Assembly: GCF_007655135.1 (NCBI RefSeq)
Contig: NC_045132.1
Span: 4,588,001-4,652,000 of the forward strand
DNA length: 64,000 bases
Reading direction: 5' to 3'
From: Punica granatum
Lineage: Eukaryota > Streptophyta > Magnoliopsida > Myrtales > Lythraceae
Shown here: positions 10,874 through 22,430 of the stretch, in pieces
Layout of the letters: each line of letters begins with the position of its first letter
Position numbering within the stretch: position 1 is the first letter of the stretch
The notes under the pieces: model-generated
Told to the model about the DNA's origin: nothing
The model's database searches: none
Seen by the model: only the letters and a program-made list of their open reading frames with translations
Made by a program: the position numbers and the translations under genes

Positions 10874-13800
10874 ATGGCGAAGAGGAACGGTGTGGTCGTG
10901 CTGTCGTCGGACGATGAAGACGTCAAGAGCTCGTCGAGGTCGAGGAGCGGCCCGAGGCCGAAACTAAAGTCAGTTCCCACTCGTTCCGATCCCAGGGGGG
11001 CGAAGAAGAAGCCTCGCCTCGCAGGTCCTCGGTCTCGCTCCTGTAAGCAATCCGGCACTGTGGACGAGGTTTGTTATCGCTTCCCTGTAGCTGTGTGCTG
11101 CATTTGATCCTTCATTTTGAATCTCGACTGTTGCTTTGGATTAATTCTTGGTTGTGATTGTAATGCTCGTTTTGCGGTTCGATCCATAGTCGAAGTTTGT
11201 TTTGATTACTAACTTTTTAATAGCTCCAAATGTTGAGTTCTTATTCAAATTGATGGTCAGCTAGCGGGGGAATGGGTTTAGCACAGTACGAGAAAATTGG
11301 ATTTTGGATTCAAATATCTGAATTTCTTACATGCTTAGTCCCTCTCTCTGTGCGCAGTTCGTTCTAATCAATCCGCTGATCAGTTGGGTCAGCTTCTTCA
11401 CTAGCAATACAAACCTTAGGTAGTTTAATATGGATTTCGGATTCAAATCCCTGAATTGTCTCTTTAAGTCGGTCCTGCGCAGCATAAATTTTGTTGCCCG
11501 TAGTCATTGTCTATTGTGGTCTTACTAACATCAGGTCCCAGCACACCTTTTTAGGATCGTGATTTGGGAACTGATTGACATGGCCTGCATTCGTTGAGCA
11601 ACAATGTGCTGCTCACATACTTATAGAAGAAAAAAGTAATGATGGCAAAGCACTTACTTGAGTAAACTTTTGGAACTGATTTTGGTCATTAAAAGACTGA
11701 AGATTGTGGCTGTTTTGCAGTTTGAGTTCTTTGGGGAAGATTTCAAACAAGTATTTACTGGAGTCAAGGTATCTGCTGGTATGCCCTTACCATTAGTTTG
11801 CTCCCTCGTGTAGTTAGTGCCATGCAGTCTTCACATTTTAACTGTACAGAGGTTTTGTCCTTGGTATGGATGAAAGTAGAAAATTCTGACAGAGCGAGTA
11901 ATGACAGAAAGCAAAGATCAGTAGAAGAATACACAACAAAGAAAGAAGAGAAATAAATAAAGATAAATATTGTGAAGACTTGTGATAATTTATTATGAAG
12001 AGTTAAGTATAACAATTTAATATACTTATGCTGCTTATTCATGTGTGGGGTGCAATGGTTGTTAGTACCCTTTCAAAACTCCACTGACAATCTAATGTCC
12101 ACTCGATTTTGAGTGGATTTTGGCATCTTTTACTCTGCTATTCTCTTCTTTATCGTTGTCTCCCTCAGGGATTGGTGTTGGATGTAACCAGGTTTTGGAA
12201 AGGACGCCAGTAAGGAGTTATGGGTTGATAGGTACAAGCCTTGTACCTTTGAAGATCTTGCTGTTCACAAAAAGAAGGTCAAATAAGTTTGGACCTTCAA
12301 AACGACTTGCAGACTTTTAATTGTATTACCTTATTGGTATGGATACATAATTATTTCTTTATTTCCTCATATTTATAGGTTGAGGAAGTAAAATCTTGGT
12401 TTGAGGGAAGATTGCAAGCTCCAAAGGTAATCTTTGGTTAGCTTTACAGAACCACGTTCCCTATTGCATTCCCGTTTCACTCATTCTTCTTTGATTGATG
12501 AAAAAAATTGTGGAATATTGTTCTTATGAATTTATTTTCTTTTTTCGATTGAGATAATATTAATCCTTATCACTTGCAGGATAATTATGGCTCTAATGTT
12601 CTCCTTATCACTGGGCAAGCTGGAGCTGGAAAATCTGTAGGTGTTTTCATAGAATGTTGCTTAATATTTTTAAGCATATACATATGCAAATTGTTCTTGA
12701 ACGACGGATGTAGTAAAATTACATGGTTTTCCAAGTTTTTGATGGCATTCAGAATGCGGTTACAATACTAAACGTCTGATGTTCTCAATCTGTAGGCAAC
12801 TGTTAGGGTTATTGCGTCTCATGTCCGAGCCATGTTATTTGAATGGAATACACCAACTCCTACAATCTGGCAGGAGCATATTTATGGCAGCAATACAGGT
12901 ACTGCTTCTATATCTATCTGGTAGATGGCATCTGTTAAGATTCGGAGCTGGGGAGAAATTCCTTTGTTACTTATGTTATTCTGATTATAGACTGGCATAG
13001 TTCCATCTTGAACCTGCGATCTAATACCATCTAAAAAATTTTTAAGATAGTGACAAGCAGTTGCTCTTGCATGTTGATCTTACAAGATAAAGATGTAGTT
13101 CATTTTTTATTATTTGATGCGTAAAGTTCATGCCTGCTAAGAATAGAGCACCTCCATGCATGTCTATTGTTTATTTCTTGCACTTTGTAAATGATAGATG
13201 CTCGAAATAATTTTTCCGCTTTACCCGGAATGTTGAGATTCAAATTCTTGTAAAAATGTTTCTGTAAGTGTGAATACTTGATGACTGATAACATGGTTCT
13301 CTTCATCGGCCCATCACTCTCAGGAGCACAGTATATTTCGAAGTTGGATGAGTTTGAACATTTTATCGAGACAATAAGGAAGTTCCGGACCTTATCTGGA
13401 AGGCCATCATCTCCAGTGGTTGTCCTGATCGATGATCTCCCTTTGACATTCGGCAGGAGTGCTTATAAGAGACTGCAGAACTGCTTACATCTTCTCGTGC
13501 AGACTGCATGTACACCTACCGTCATATTAATCTCTGATACTGGTCAATCCGATTCAGCAGATGATCCGGCGCGAAGTTTAGATGAACTTCAATCTTTCCT
13601 TGAGAAAGCTGGTGCTTATAAGGTCTCTAGTGCAACTGGGTTTTTCTCTCTTTTTTTAGTTCCATATCTAAAACATATGCAACCTGGTTATCTGACATGG
13701 AGTGCATGTGAATTTTCAGATCTCATTTAATCCTATTACAAATAAATCCATCAAGCGGAGTCTCTCTAGAATATGCAGAGAAGAGCGGTGCGATGTGAAT

Positions 13801-15620
13801 GAGAAACAACTCGATTTAATTGCAACAGCCAGTGGAGGGGACATCAGACAAGCAATTACATCATTGCAATTTTTATGCCTCGATGAAGATATTAGACCAG
13901 CTTCATTAATTTCCGATTCTGCTCTGAAAAATGGGCAAAATCTTCCTGGTGATAAGTTGTTTGTACAGTTTGGTCGAGATGAGACACTCTCTCTCTTTCA
14001 TGCCCTGGGGAAGTTCCTGCACAACAAAAGAGAGTGTGAAAGTACCTCTTCTTTAGGTATGTTCCATTAAGAAATCTCAACTCAAATGTCTTTTCTGGTG
14101 ATTATAAAAATTTCCCTGTTTCGACTGGAAGATTCCACGGAAGAAACATGAGCAGAAGCCCTTTCGCTCAGGAACATTCTGAGCATGAACATCTTTTGAC
14201 TGGTGTGAACATAATAAACTGGGCAATTTTTCCAGGAAACCGGTAAATTTGTACTGGAGGAGATTGATCTTGGGACTCGAAGATGGAATATTCTGGCTGA
14301 AACCCTAGAGCCTTAAACTAATGGACATAGTTGTGTAGGATACTGATGATCATTTTGAACCAGATAGCCATCCAAGGGAACACTTTACTGCTTCAACAAA
14401 AGCTCCTTATTTTTTAACATTGTTTTTTCTCCTTCCATCTGATTGGATCCCAATATAACCACCATTCTGATAACACGGACCTAAGGGTCTTATTCCAGTA
14501 TGGCTTGTCTGATATGATGACATGCTAGATGTCAAATTGGAGTACTGTTTATACTTTGTTGCCAGCTTTTAATGCTTTTCTGTTATGTCACTTACCCTCC
14601 ATGCGCTATTGTGGTAGATGAAGGCAAACTTCCTATTCGGGATAAGTATTTAAGGTTGCCACTGAAAATGGATTCTCCGGAAAAGGTCCTCGGTCAGGCA
14701 CATGGACAAGCAAGACCAATTGCTGAATTTTTGCATGAGAATGGTACGTATTTATGGATACTTGTTGCACACTTGTTGAAGACCAAAAACGAGATTACTT
14801 CTGTGATCTACCCTTCTTGTATTTATTACGCTATCCTACACTCATGTTGCAGCTCTGGACTTCTTGGATGAGGATGCGATAGATGATGCCTGGACCATGC
14901 TCTCATATTTAGGCGATGCTGATGTACTTTTGGATACTCTCCGTCGAAATTTTGCTAAAAATAGTGATATAGAGGGCATCTTGCAGTCTTGCGCTGCTTC
15001 TGTTGCTGTTCGAGGGGTACTTTTTGGGAATGATCATCCACTGCCTCCCAGGTCCCATCTTTTAAATCACGATCTATAATATTGTTTGCATGTTATCAAG
15101 TAAAAGATCACGTCTTCCCTCGGGCTAGATGGTGAAGCTTATGTTTCATTTTCGCAGGTGGCATTCGATTCGCAAGCCAAAGCTTTGGCAGGTTCAGAAG
15201 TTAGCACTAAACAATAAGGTATTATCAGGACTTCTTCTTGTTCTTATCCTTTATTTTTGTTACTATTTTTCTTCTGCGAAGTTGGACAATAACATCTGCC
15301 TGCCGGTTTCTATTTTGTCTCTGGATTGATAGAATTGTTGATTTTCTCTTTTGGCCCGTGAAAGCAATTACAAGTTTCATAGTTGATTTGAACTGCAGGA
15401 TGAGTTGCTGAGGCAGAGAGACGAATATCATGGCTCATCAGACTTATCAGTTATTGCCACCGAGTACACTCCTGTACATAGATGGATCCAGCATAAACAA
15501 CCTGATGTTCATCAAGGATCTGTTCTTGATTGTGGGACTGGAGATGGTGATGAAGATACGACTATGGAAGACCAAGAAGCTGATCCTTCTGATGGTGACG
15601 ACGAGATTGAGGATTGGTGA
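10874..15620 (+). CDS. RAD17: RAD17 checkpoint clamp-loader subunit
   Basis: Encodes the RFC1-like AAA+ subunit that loads the 9-1-1 clamp onto damaged DNA and starts checkpoint signalling in the nucleus. Exons: 10874-11068, 11721-11778, 12192-12277, 12379-12426, 12580-12636, 12796-12898, 13324-13622, 13720-14056, 14618-14743, 14853-15051, 15158-15218, 15399-15620. The phases close perfectly to 596 residues, close to the usual plant length. The N-terminus is acidic/basic and low-complexity ([12 protein letters not shown]). It is followed by the clamp-loader entry motif [20 protein letters not shown], Walker A GQAGAGKS (about 141-148), Walker B VVLIDDLP (about 215-222) and a sensor-type segment [12 protein letters not shown]. 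The C-terminus is very acidic ([20 protein letters not shown]). Exon 2 must use the donor at 11779 and exon 3 the acceptor at 12191; the other nearby sites give a stop. No damage to the gene is visible. Confidence 0.95.
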
Positions 15621-15995
15621 ACTATCACAATTTGAATGTAGGAGATACCCTCAAATGTAAATTAGTCCCCAAAAGAAGCTTTACTCTTTTGTTAATTCTA
15701 AGCGACAAAGCTTCCTTGCATCTGGTCTTAGAGCTCTATTCTGCTTCCAAATTTTGCTCCAGTGAGGATTTAATGAGGCTTTCTCATCAGATTCCCCATA
15801 TCGAACTGGATGAATGATCCCCGATACCGAACAAACTGTATTATATCCTGATGTTTGTTAAGTGTAAAGAAGCAGAAAATCGGTTCTCAATCGGTTCTCT
15901 CAGATCAGTCGTCGGTTTTGGGGTTGGCCAGTGGAGTCTCAACATAAATAGAAAAGGCTTATATTCACTCATAATAACAAGAATCCACGCAAAAA
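15621..15995. other. Convergent 3' intergenic region
   Basis: This 375-bp gap separates the RAD17 stop and the DUF632-gene stop, which face each other. It must hold both 3' UTRs and polyadenylation signals, so the transcripts may overlap. No other feature was recognised. Confidence 0.7.
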
Positions 15996-18900
15996 TCAAG
16001 GGAGCAATCTCTTTACATCAGGTTCCATATCCTTTGCCTGGTTGTATACCGACTCGAATGCATTCATGCACACGCTCGAAAACCCGTGAATCGCCTGGAA
16101 CATGTGGGGAAGCCCCATCTGCAAGTTGTTCAGGGTAGTAGTCCGCGTGATACTGACTGATTTCTCCTGCTTGCTCTTCTCCTCCTCCGCTCTGGCCCTC
16201 AAAGTCGCCACTTTCGCCCGCTTCTCCCCCACAGGATTCCTGCCTGATGCCCCTGACCCCTCAAGCATTGAGTAGGGCCCATGCTTGCACTCGAGTGACC
16301 TTAGCTCGTTGTTTCTCCTCTCAAGCTCCTTGAACACGGATTCTGACTTCTTCTTCTGCCTGTGCTCGGCCCTGCTGGACTACAATGGCATGGATCACAG
16401 TTAAGAAGCTTTTGATCCCCTCCGAGGCGACCTTGTCGGGGATCCGGTCAATCGCCTGGCTCCAATCCTCACAGAGTGAGTAGATCCTGGACTCGATGTG
16501 GGTGGGCCCCACGAGAGACGAGCTCTTGTTGAACTGGAACATGCTGAGCCGTAGCCATCCCATGAGAGATTGGATGTAGTCGTGCTGGGACTTGAAGAGG
16601 TTGCAGAAGGAGAGGTGCCATTGCTGGACCTCATGCTCGAGCTGGAGGGTTGACTGGCGATGAATCTCCGAGGTGGGTTCCAAGGAAGGGATCGTGCTCA
16701 GGTACTTAATCTGCCCAACAATGTGCGTTTGCACTTGATGGCACTCATACATACTTCTCCACATGCACATTAACCTACAAAAGAAAATTATAATGGGAAC
16801 CAATCAGTTGATGGAAAACCGTCAAAAGTTGAAGACTTCCTCAAAAACCGATCAATATGGACCGTTCCAATGACCCCAATTAAAAGACAGAATGATTCCA
16901 CGGTCTAAATTCCCAATTGGACTTCTTAGTTTTTACGAATCATCCTATTTATAAAATCTCATTGCACACTGAATGAGAAAACACTGACCCTTCCACGAGT
17001 TTCAAGAGCTGAGGATACAGCTCAGTCTCCCTCAGCTTGGTGATCTCGGCAGAGGTGGTCTCGATGGCCTGAGAAGCGACTGTAATCTGGGACTCGAGCT
17101 TCTCAACCTCCTTTTTTGTCTTCTCGGTTTTCACGTAATCTGCCCTCTTCAGCTCCAGCTTCCTCAGCTGCTCCACCTTCTTCTCATGCTCAATCTTGAT
17201 TGTTCCCGCATTCTTTCACGAAACAAAGAATCTAACAAATTCAGTACATCATTCTAAAGCACCAAAATCATAAATATATAAAAGAAATTAAACAACGGTC
17301 CCAAAAAGACTAAAAGAATACTCAGTATGATTGAGATTCCAAAAGGTATAAGACGACACTGAACAACGCATGCCTATTAGTATTTTTTCAGTGTTAATAA
17401 TGTCAGACTGAAGTAGTAAAATAATCTGACTCTGTCAGTTCTCTCTACTTTCTTGGAACAAAGGGGAATAATCCCATGTGAAATAAAGCCAAGGGGCCAA
17501 AGTTCGTGGAGAATTACGGAACCTAACTGAAAAATTAAACCGGTAATCCAATCCCAAAAAGTTAGATGAGTTTTTCTGATGTAAAATACACATGTGCATC
17601 GGGAAAAGCAGATACTTTCCTGAGCTCCAATAGAAGGGAACCATCTCCACAACCAGGAGTAATATCAATTCATAAATCATAAAAGAGCAAAGGAGAACTA
17701 GGACATTTTACGAGCCTGACAGAACTAAGACACTCCATAATTGGGACATCGTTAAATGTTTAAACACGATAGTCTGAGAAAGAAGATGGATTTTCAGTAC
17801 TGAGTGACATGACTTATCATATTAACCTCAGTGCTTCCATATCAACAAGAATACTCACTTTCCACCAGCCCAAGAGTTGACTGATGGATGTTACTTGTAA
17901 TTAGTTATCGGTCCCTCGGAAAACCAGTCTAATTATTTCTTGGTTAGGAAACACTTTCTCAGTCGGGGGCATTCATCCAGTTTCGACGTTAACAGTTCGT
18001 AATGAATAGAAAGTATGGCATTGCAGTCTAAATTGGCATTAATTTTGAGACACCTAATAATGCATCCACATCGCAAAATGCACACTTTCACGAGAAAAAC
18101 ACCATGGGAGAATCTACAATATACAATTGATACCTTCACTTCCTGGTACAATTTCTTCTCCCAGGCATACAGCCTCTCTGCGGTAGAACAGTGACTCCCA
18201 TTACCACTCCTGGCAAGATTACTTCCCATTTTTCCCTCGCCAAAGCTGCCCCATCTCTGACTCGAACACCCCAGTGTCCACACCGACGGACTCAAACTGC
18301 AGCCATTGTCGTACACTTTACCTGCAAAACCCACAGCACCAGATCACATCTAAGAATTCACAACCTTATATCAAGTTTCACATCTCTTAAACCCGGTGAT
18401 TCCTATGATCCTCGAGGCCTCATCTATGCCGACTGAGTGCATCAAAGACTCCAAATTCCCAAATCGCAGGCTAGTCCCATGTCATTTTATGTCAATTCTA
18501 TCCTAGATCCAGTCTCCATTATTGGATGCGCGATCTGCCGGAAACATGCGGGGCCCGAATAAAAATCGAAAAGTACATATGAAATTATAATTTCATCTAT
18601 GCCGACTGAGTGCATCAAAGACTCCAAATTCCCAAATCGCAGGCTTGTCCCGTGTCATTTTATGCCAATTCTATCCTAGATCCGGTCTCCGGTATCGGCT
18701 GCACGATCTGCCGGAAACATGCGGGGCCTGAACAAAAATCGGAAAGAAGTAGATATGAAATTATAATTCACCTCCTTTGGCCTGAGAAGAAAAGCCGGTG
18801 GCAGGAACCTCCAGCAGCTTAGAGAGCTCTCCTCCGCAGTCAGCAGCCCTTAGGAAATACTCATCCAATTCCTTTATTATCCCCGCGAGATCCTTCCCGC

Positions 18901-19435
18901 TGTTCCTCGACACCACCAGAGCGAGCTCGCTGCCTGCGGAGGATGACGGTGGCGGCGTCCCCCCGGTGGGTGGCCCCAACTCTGAAGCTGCCGTGGTGGT
19001 GGTCTCCTCCCACTCCTCGGTGGCATTCCTCGAGGCCGGCGGCGGGACAAACGGGTACCAGAAGTCCCACCCGGAGGCGGCCGCTGGGGGAGGAGGCGGC
19101 GGGGGAGGAGGAAGAGGGGAGGCGGTGAAGGAGGTGGAGGTCCAGGTGTCGGAGCTCAGGGGGCTCATTGGGGGCGGCGGCGGCGGAGGGGGAGGGGGAG
19201 GGGGCTGGTGGTGGTGGCGCGTGGGGGCGACTGGCGGCGGCGCGTGGTGGCGCGTGGACTCAGCGTTAGCGAAGTGGAGGAGGGCGGAGCCGGTGGCGCG
19301 GAGGGAGCGGAGGTACATGGAGTGGGCGGTGGCGAGGGAGTGGCGGGCCCGGACGAATTGCTTGGTGTACCGCTTCCGGGCCTTGCAGCGGGACACCATC
19401 TCCTCCCTGTCCACCCTCGAGTAGCATGAACCCAT
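15996..19435 (-). CDS. DUF630/DUF632 family protein, frame broken in last exon
   Basis: A member of the plant DUF630-DUF632 family, which includes the nitrate regulator NRG2. The family acts at the plasma membrane and nucleus; the exact role here is unknown. Exons: 18772-19435, 18134-18321, 16989-17212, 15996-16774. The start MGSCYSRVDREEMVSRCK is the conserved DUF630 N-terminus, with Gly2 and Cys4 suited to lipidation. A Pro/His/Ser-rich linker follows, with runs of up to 12 prolines. The DUF632 part is helical and charged (EHEKKVEQLRKLELKR, ETELYPQLLKLVEG, MWRSMYECHQ) and reaches LRSLECKHGPYSM. In the last exon, frame 1 (…HAIVVQQG) and the family-like continuation (EHRQKKKSESVFKELE) are offset by one base near 16365-16375. 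Removing one base of that junction would give about 617 residues. It is either a real frameshift or a base error. Confidence 0.88.
18421..18768. repeat. Intronic tandem duplication, two units of about 173 bp
   Basis: Within intron 1 of the DUF632 gene, the segment starting 'catctatgccgactgagtgc' at 18421 recurs at 18594. The second copy runs with few mismatches to the exon 1 donor near 18770. Both copies carry 'cgatctgccggaaacatgcg' and end in 'gaaattataatt'. The donor itself sits at the edge of copy 2. Confidence 0.92.
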
Positions 19436-19930
19436 CTCTCCTATTTTCTTTCACTCTGTATGATGGTGTTTGCTTCAGCTTCTCATCCAGGTTTCAACAC
19501 TGGCGGCATTTGCCATTTCCATCAGAAGAAAGCTGCTGCCTTTGCATTGCCGGAACTGATCTTGATCTTCAGCCGCTGCATTTGCCTGAGATAATATCGC
19601 ATTCCTCCAAATTTCCCCCTTTTCTGGCACAGAGAGCGAGAGAGGACAGTGGGGGTATTAAAGAAGGGGAATAGGGAATGAGGAAAGGAGGGAGCAGAAG
19701 AACAGGTTTTTGGGTTCGGGATGGAACAGAGTGAAAGAGAGAGAGAGAAGAGCACGAGAGAGCTTTTTGGGCAGAGAGCCCAGAGAGAGGAGAGAGAAAG
19801 AGAGAGAGAGAGCGTGTGGGTATGTCTTTTATGCTTATGTGTTGCTGCTGTCTGGTTTTGTCTTTGGTTTCTTTCGAAGCTCTCCTGGACAGAAATGCCC
19901 TCCTCTGCATGCCCTCCATCCATCCATCAT
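19436..19930 (-). promoter_or_regulatory. 5' leader/promoter of the DUF632 gene with GA microsatellite
   Basis: Upstream of the start codon at 19435 the plus strand has a GA-rich tract (about 19732-19812), which reads as CT in the transcript sense. This resembles the leaders of ROP and RAD17. Open frames here on either strand are low-complexity. Confidence 0.5.
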
Positions 19931-20284
19931 CTTAATTAATTCTTTGATTTGATGTTGTAATCCTACATTTAAAATTTTTTATTAGTTGCCCCCACACCCG
20001 TACTCTTTGCCCGTATTAATTCTTCATTCAATGATGATGCAATTTAGATTTGAAAATTGATATATTTGTTTAACCTCACTCACCCTGTGCCCTGCAACGT
20101 GCATGTTAGCAAAAGGTACCGATAGACAGGTCATCGGTGTCAGTATTCGAAATCATACGATCATCTAGGTTACCGAAGTACTTGAGATTAGTTCAATCTC
20201 TTGATACAAATCCACTGAAGTAATAATAGTTACACTATGTGATGATGCTTTCTAGTACGCTGTCTAGAGTTGAGAGAAATCCTC
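19931..20284. other. Intergenic, no gene seen
   Basis: AT-rich DNA without recognisable coding or RNA features. Confidence 0.45.
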
Positions 20285-20466
20285 TTTTTTTTTTTTAATC
20301 CTAATATTCAGAAGTCTAATTGGATCTCGACTAATCCAATTGAACCGGATTGGTCCTCTAAAAGGTAAAACTCTCATAGCCTGAATTTTCTATATTCAGA
20401 AGGATTCAAACCTGACACCTTACTTGAGCGGAACAAATGCTGAACCATTAAACCAACCCACATTAG
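20285..20466 (-). mobile_element. SINE, copy 2 of family S1
   Basis: On the minus strand the copy begins near 20466 with TGTGGGTTGGTTTAATGG (box A region). A clear box B, CAGGTTTGAATCC, follows, then a body containing GGTTCAATTGGATTAGTCGA, and it ends in an A-run (T-run at 20286-20296 on plus). The GGATTAGTCG..ATCCAATT motif is shared with the copy at 43831-44007. The size of about 180 bp with polymerase III boxes and an A tail is typical of a tRNA-derived plant SINE. Confidence 0.75.
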
Positions 20467-22430
20467 TAAGAAAAACCTCATCAATTTAGAGCTAATTTGT
20501 GTAAGTTTTTTTTTCTTTTAATGCTTTAGAAAACGTAATTAATTATAATAAAAGATTATTTAAAAAAATGAATCATATAAATGGCAAAGTGATGTTACGA
20601 TCAATGTGACTTTAGAATATTTTACATTTTTTATACAATCCAAACAAAATCACTAAAGTTTTCGATGAGATCACGAGATATTCATATTCAAACTAATTCT
20701 CATTTGAACGTTCGCTTAACACTTGCCACAAAATTTATTTTTCAATTGGATTAAGATTCTTGACTGTAAATAAAGTCCTTTCACGTTTGATGTAACTGCG
20801 TCATCTCTCTCGTGGTTAAGAAACCGATTAATTTGTTAGAGGGAGGCGTTAAGTTAAACCTCTAGACAAAGCTGTGTAAGACTCTTAATAGAGGTGTACG
20901 GCCACAAACGTTAGGGGTTTTCTGGTAAATTGATATTTCAACGGCCACTGCAGAGTATTTTGATTTTCAATTTCGAATTTTTAATTTTTTTCCCCTTTGT
21001 TTTTCTTTTTTTTCTTTTTTTTTCTCGCCTTTTGAAATGGTTCGTCACACGTCAGCAACCTTCAATGTTCCCCGGCAGGGACGGGGCCCAGTTTCAGTAT
21101 ATTGTTAAGCTGCTGGCTGGTTATGCCGTTAGTCAAAGTCAAAGTCGTAGCTTATTGTGAAACCATTTGACCTGCCCGCACGGTGTCGTCTCATTGTCTC
21201 GGAGTCGCGGAACTGATTGACCAATGCGGCGTTCTCTCATTACTTGGAACACAAAAACGGTTAATTCCACTTTGCTCCCTGTACTTCGTCGGGATTTCGA
21301 AGCGCCCCTTTTGTTTTGAGATTTCACTTTTGAGTACTCATCATCGTACTTAGGCTAGGCTGTATGGCTCGTGAATATGTGTGTCCATTTCCGCTTACAC
21401 TGTTTAGATCTCTTTTCCTTTTCTGAAATTGAAACCTGCTAGGGTAATTGCTGTCTCTGAAATATAATGCCTATTATGACTAAATAAACATTATTTTGCT
21501 CAAAAAAGATTTCACCATCAACATCGAAAAATTTCGGTAGAAGCCTCATTAATCAATAGTTGACCCTCTTAATTATGTACTTCAACAGCCATGTGCAGAC
21601 TCTGATGAGATTGCGGTACTCAATTTGCAATCGTCAAGGTCAAAGGAACGTACAAATACAGATTTTGTTCAAGAAATTAAGCAATTTAAGGGACGTAATG
21701 TAATGTGAAATAGTTTAAAAAATGAGGAGCGTATAACCATAATGAGTCCAATTTGAGCCCTTGTCTTGATGAGTTATTAGACTCATTTTTATGGGCATTA
21801 CATGGTCCCTCCCCATTCAAAATGAAGTTCTGTGGGTGGGACCCAATCCTGGGCATCTCAAGGAAACTCAAACTGCAAGGGATATATTTGCAATTGGCAA
21901 CAAACTATGGAATTCAAATGAAATTAAGCCATAGAAAAAGGAGGGAAAACCGAAAAGAGAAAAAAAGACCATGGGCTGGGCTATGTTTGAGCCTTGGGCC
22001 CATTTTCGAGGCCCAGCATTCTATCCCCCGTCGAGTGCACCAAGAAATCCAATTGGAACGCAAGCAAAGCAGGCGGAACCATTTAGCAAACAAGAAAAAC
22101 AAAGAAAGGCAGAGCCAGGGCTCAATATTACCGTCGCATCCTGCTAGGCCGTAAGTGCTGCCTAGGCCGGTCTTTGATCGAGCAAGGGCAGGCAGACCGG
22201 GTGATGCAGTCGAACAAACTAATATATAGACTCATCAGAAGATCGGCGACTCGTGATAAAGCATCTTCATGTATATATAACAGCACATCATTTATTCCAT
22301 GAAATAATTTGGGTCTATCGAACTTCTGTCTTGTAATGATATTAACAGTCGCATAGATTTCTCAATCATAAAGAAATAGTGCCTGAATTCCCACAACCTA
22401 GTAAGGAACCATCTATATAGAATGTCTTTC
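20467..22430. other. Intergenic, no recognisable gene
   Basis: Mostly AT-rich. A frame of 133 codons at 21753-22154 has no family I recognise, lies in Lys/Arg-rich low-complexity sequence and lacks splice or composition support. I treat it as chance. Confidence 0.45.

Noticed and set aside
12181..12191. Acceptor just before GGATTGGTG (about 12168) for RAD17 exon 3
   Set aside because: Using it puts an in-frame TAA before [10 protein letters not shown]. The acceptor at 12191 with the donor at 11779 keeps the family-like reading [12 protein letters not shown].
18798..19424. 208-codon plus-strand open frame over DUF632 exon 1
   Set aside because: It is antisense to the Pro-rich exon; its Gly and Val runs are the complement of the proline repeats.
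21753..22154. 133-codon plus-strand frame
   Set aside because: Lys/Arg-rich, no family recognised, no introns or promoter signals; treated as chance.
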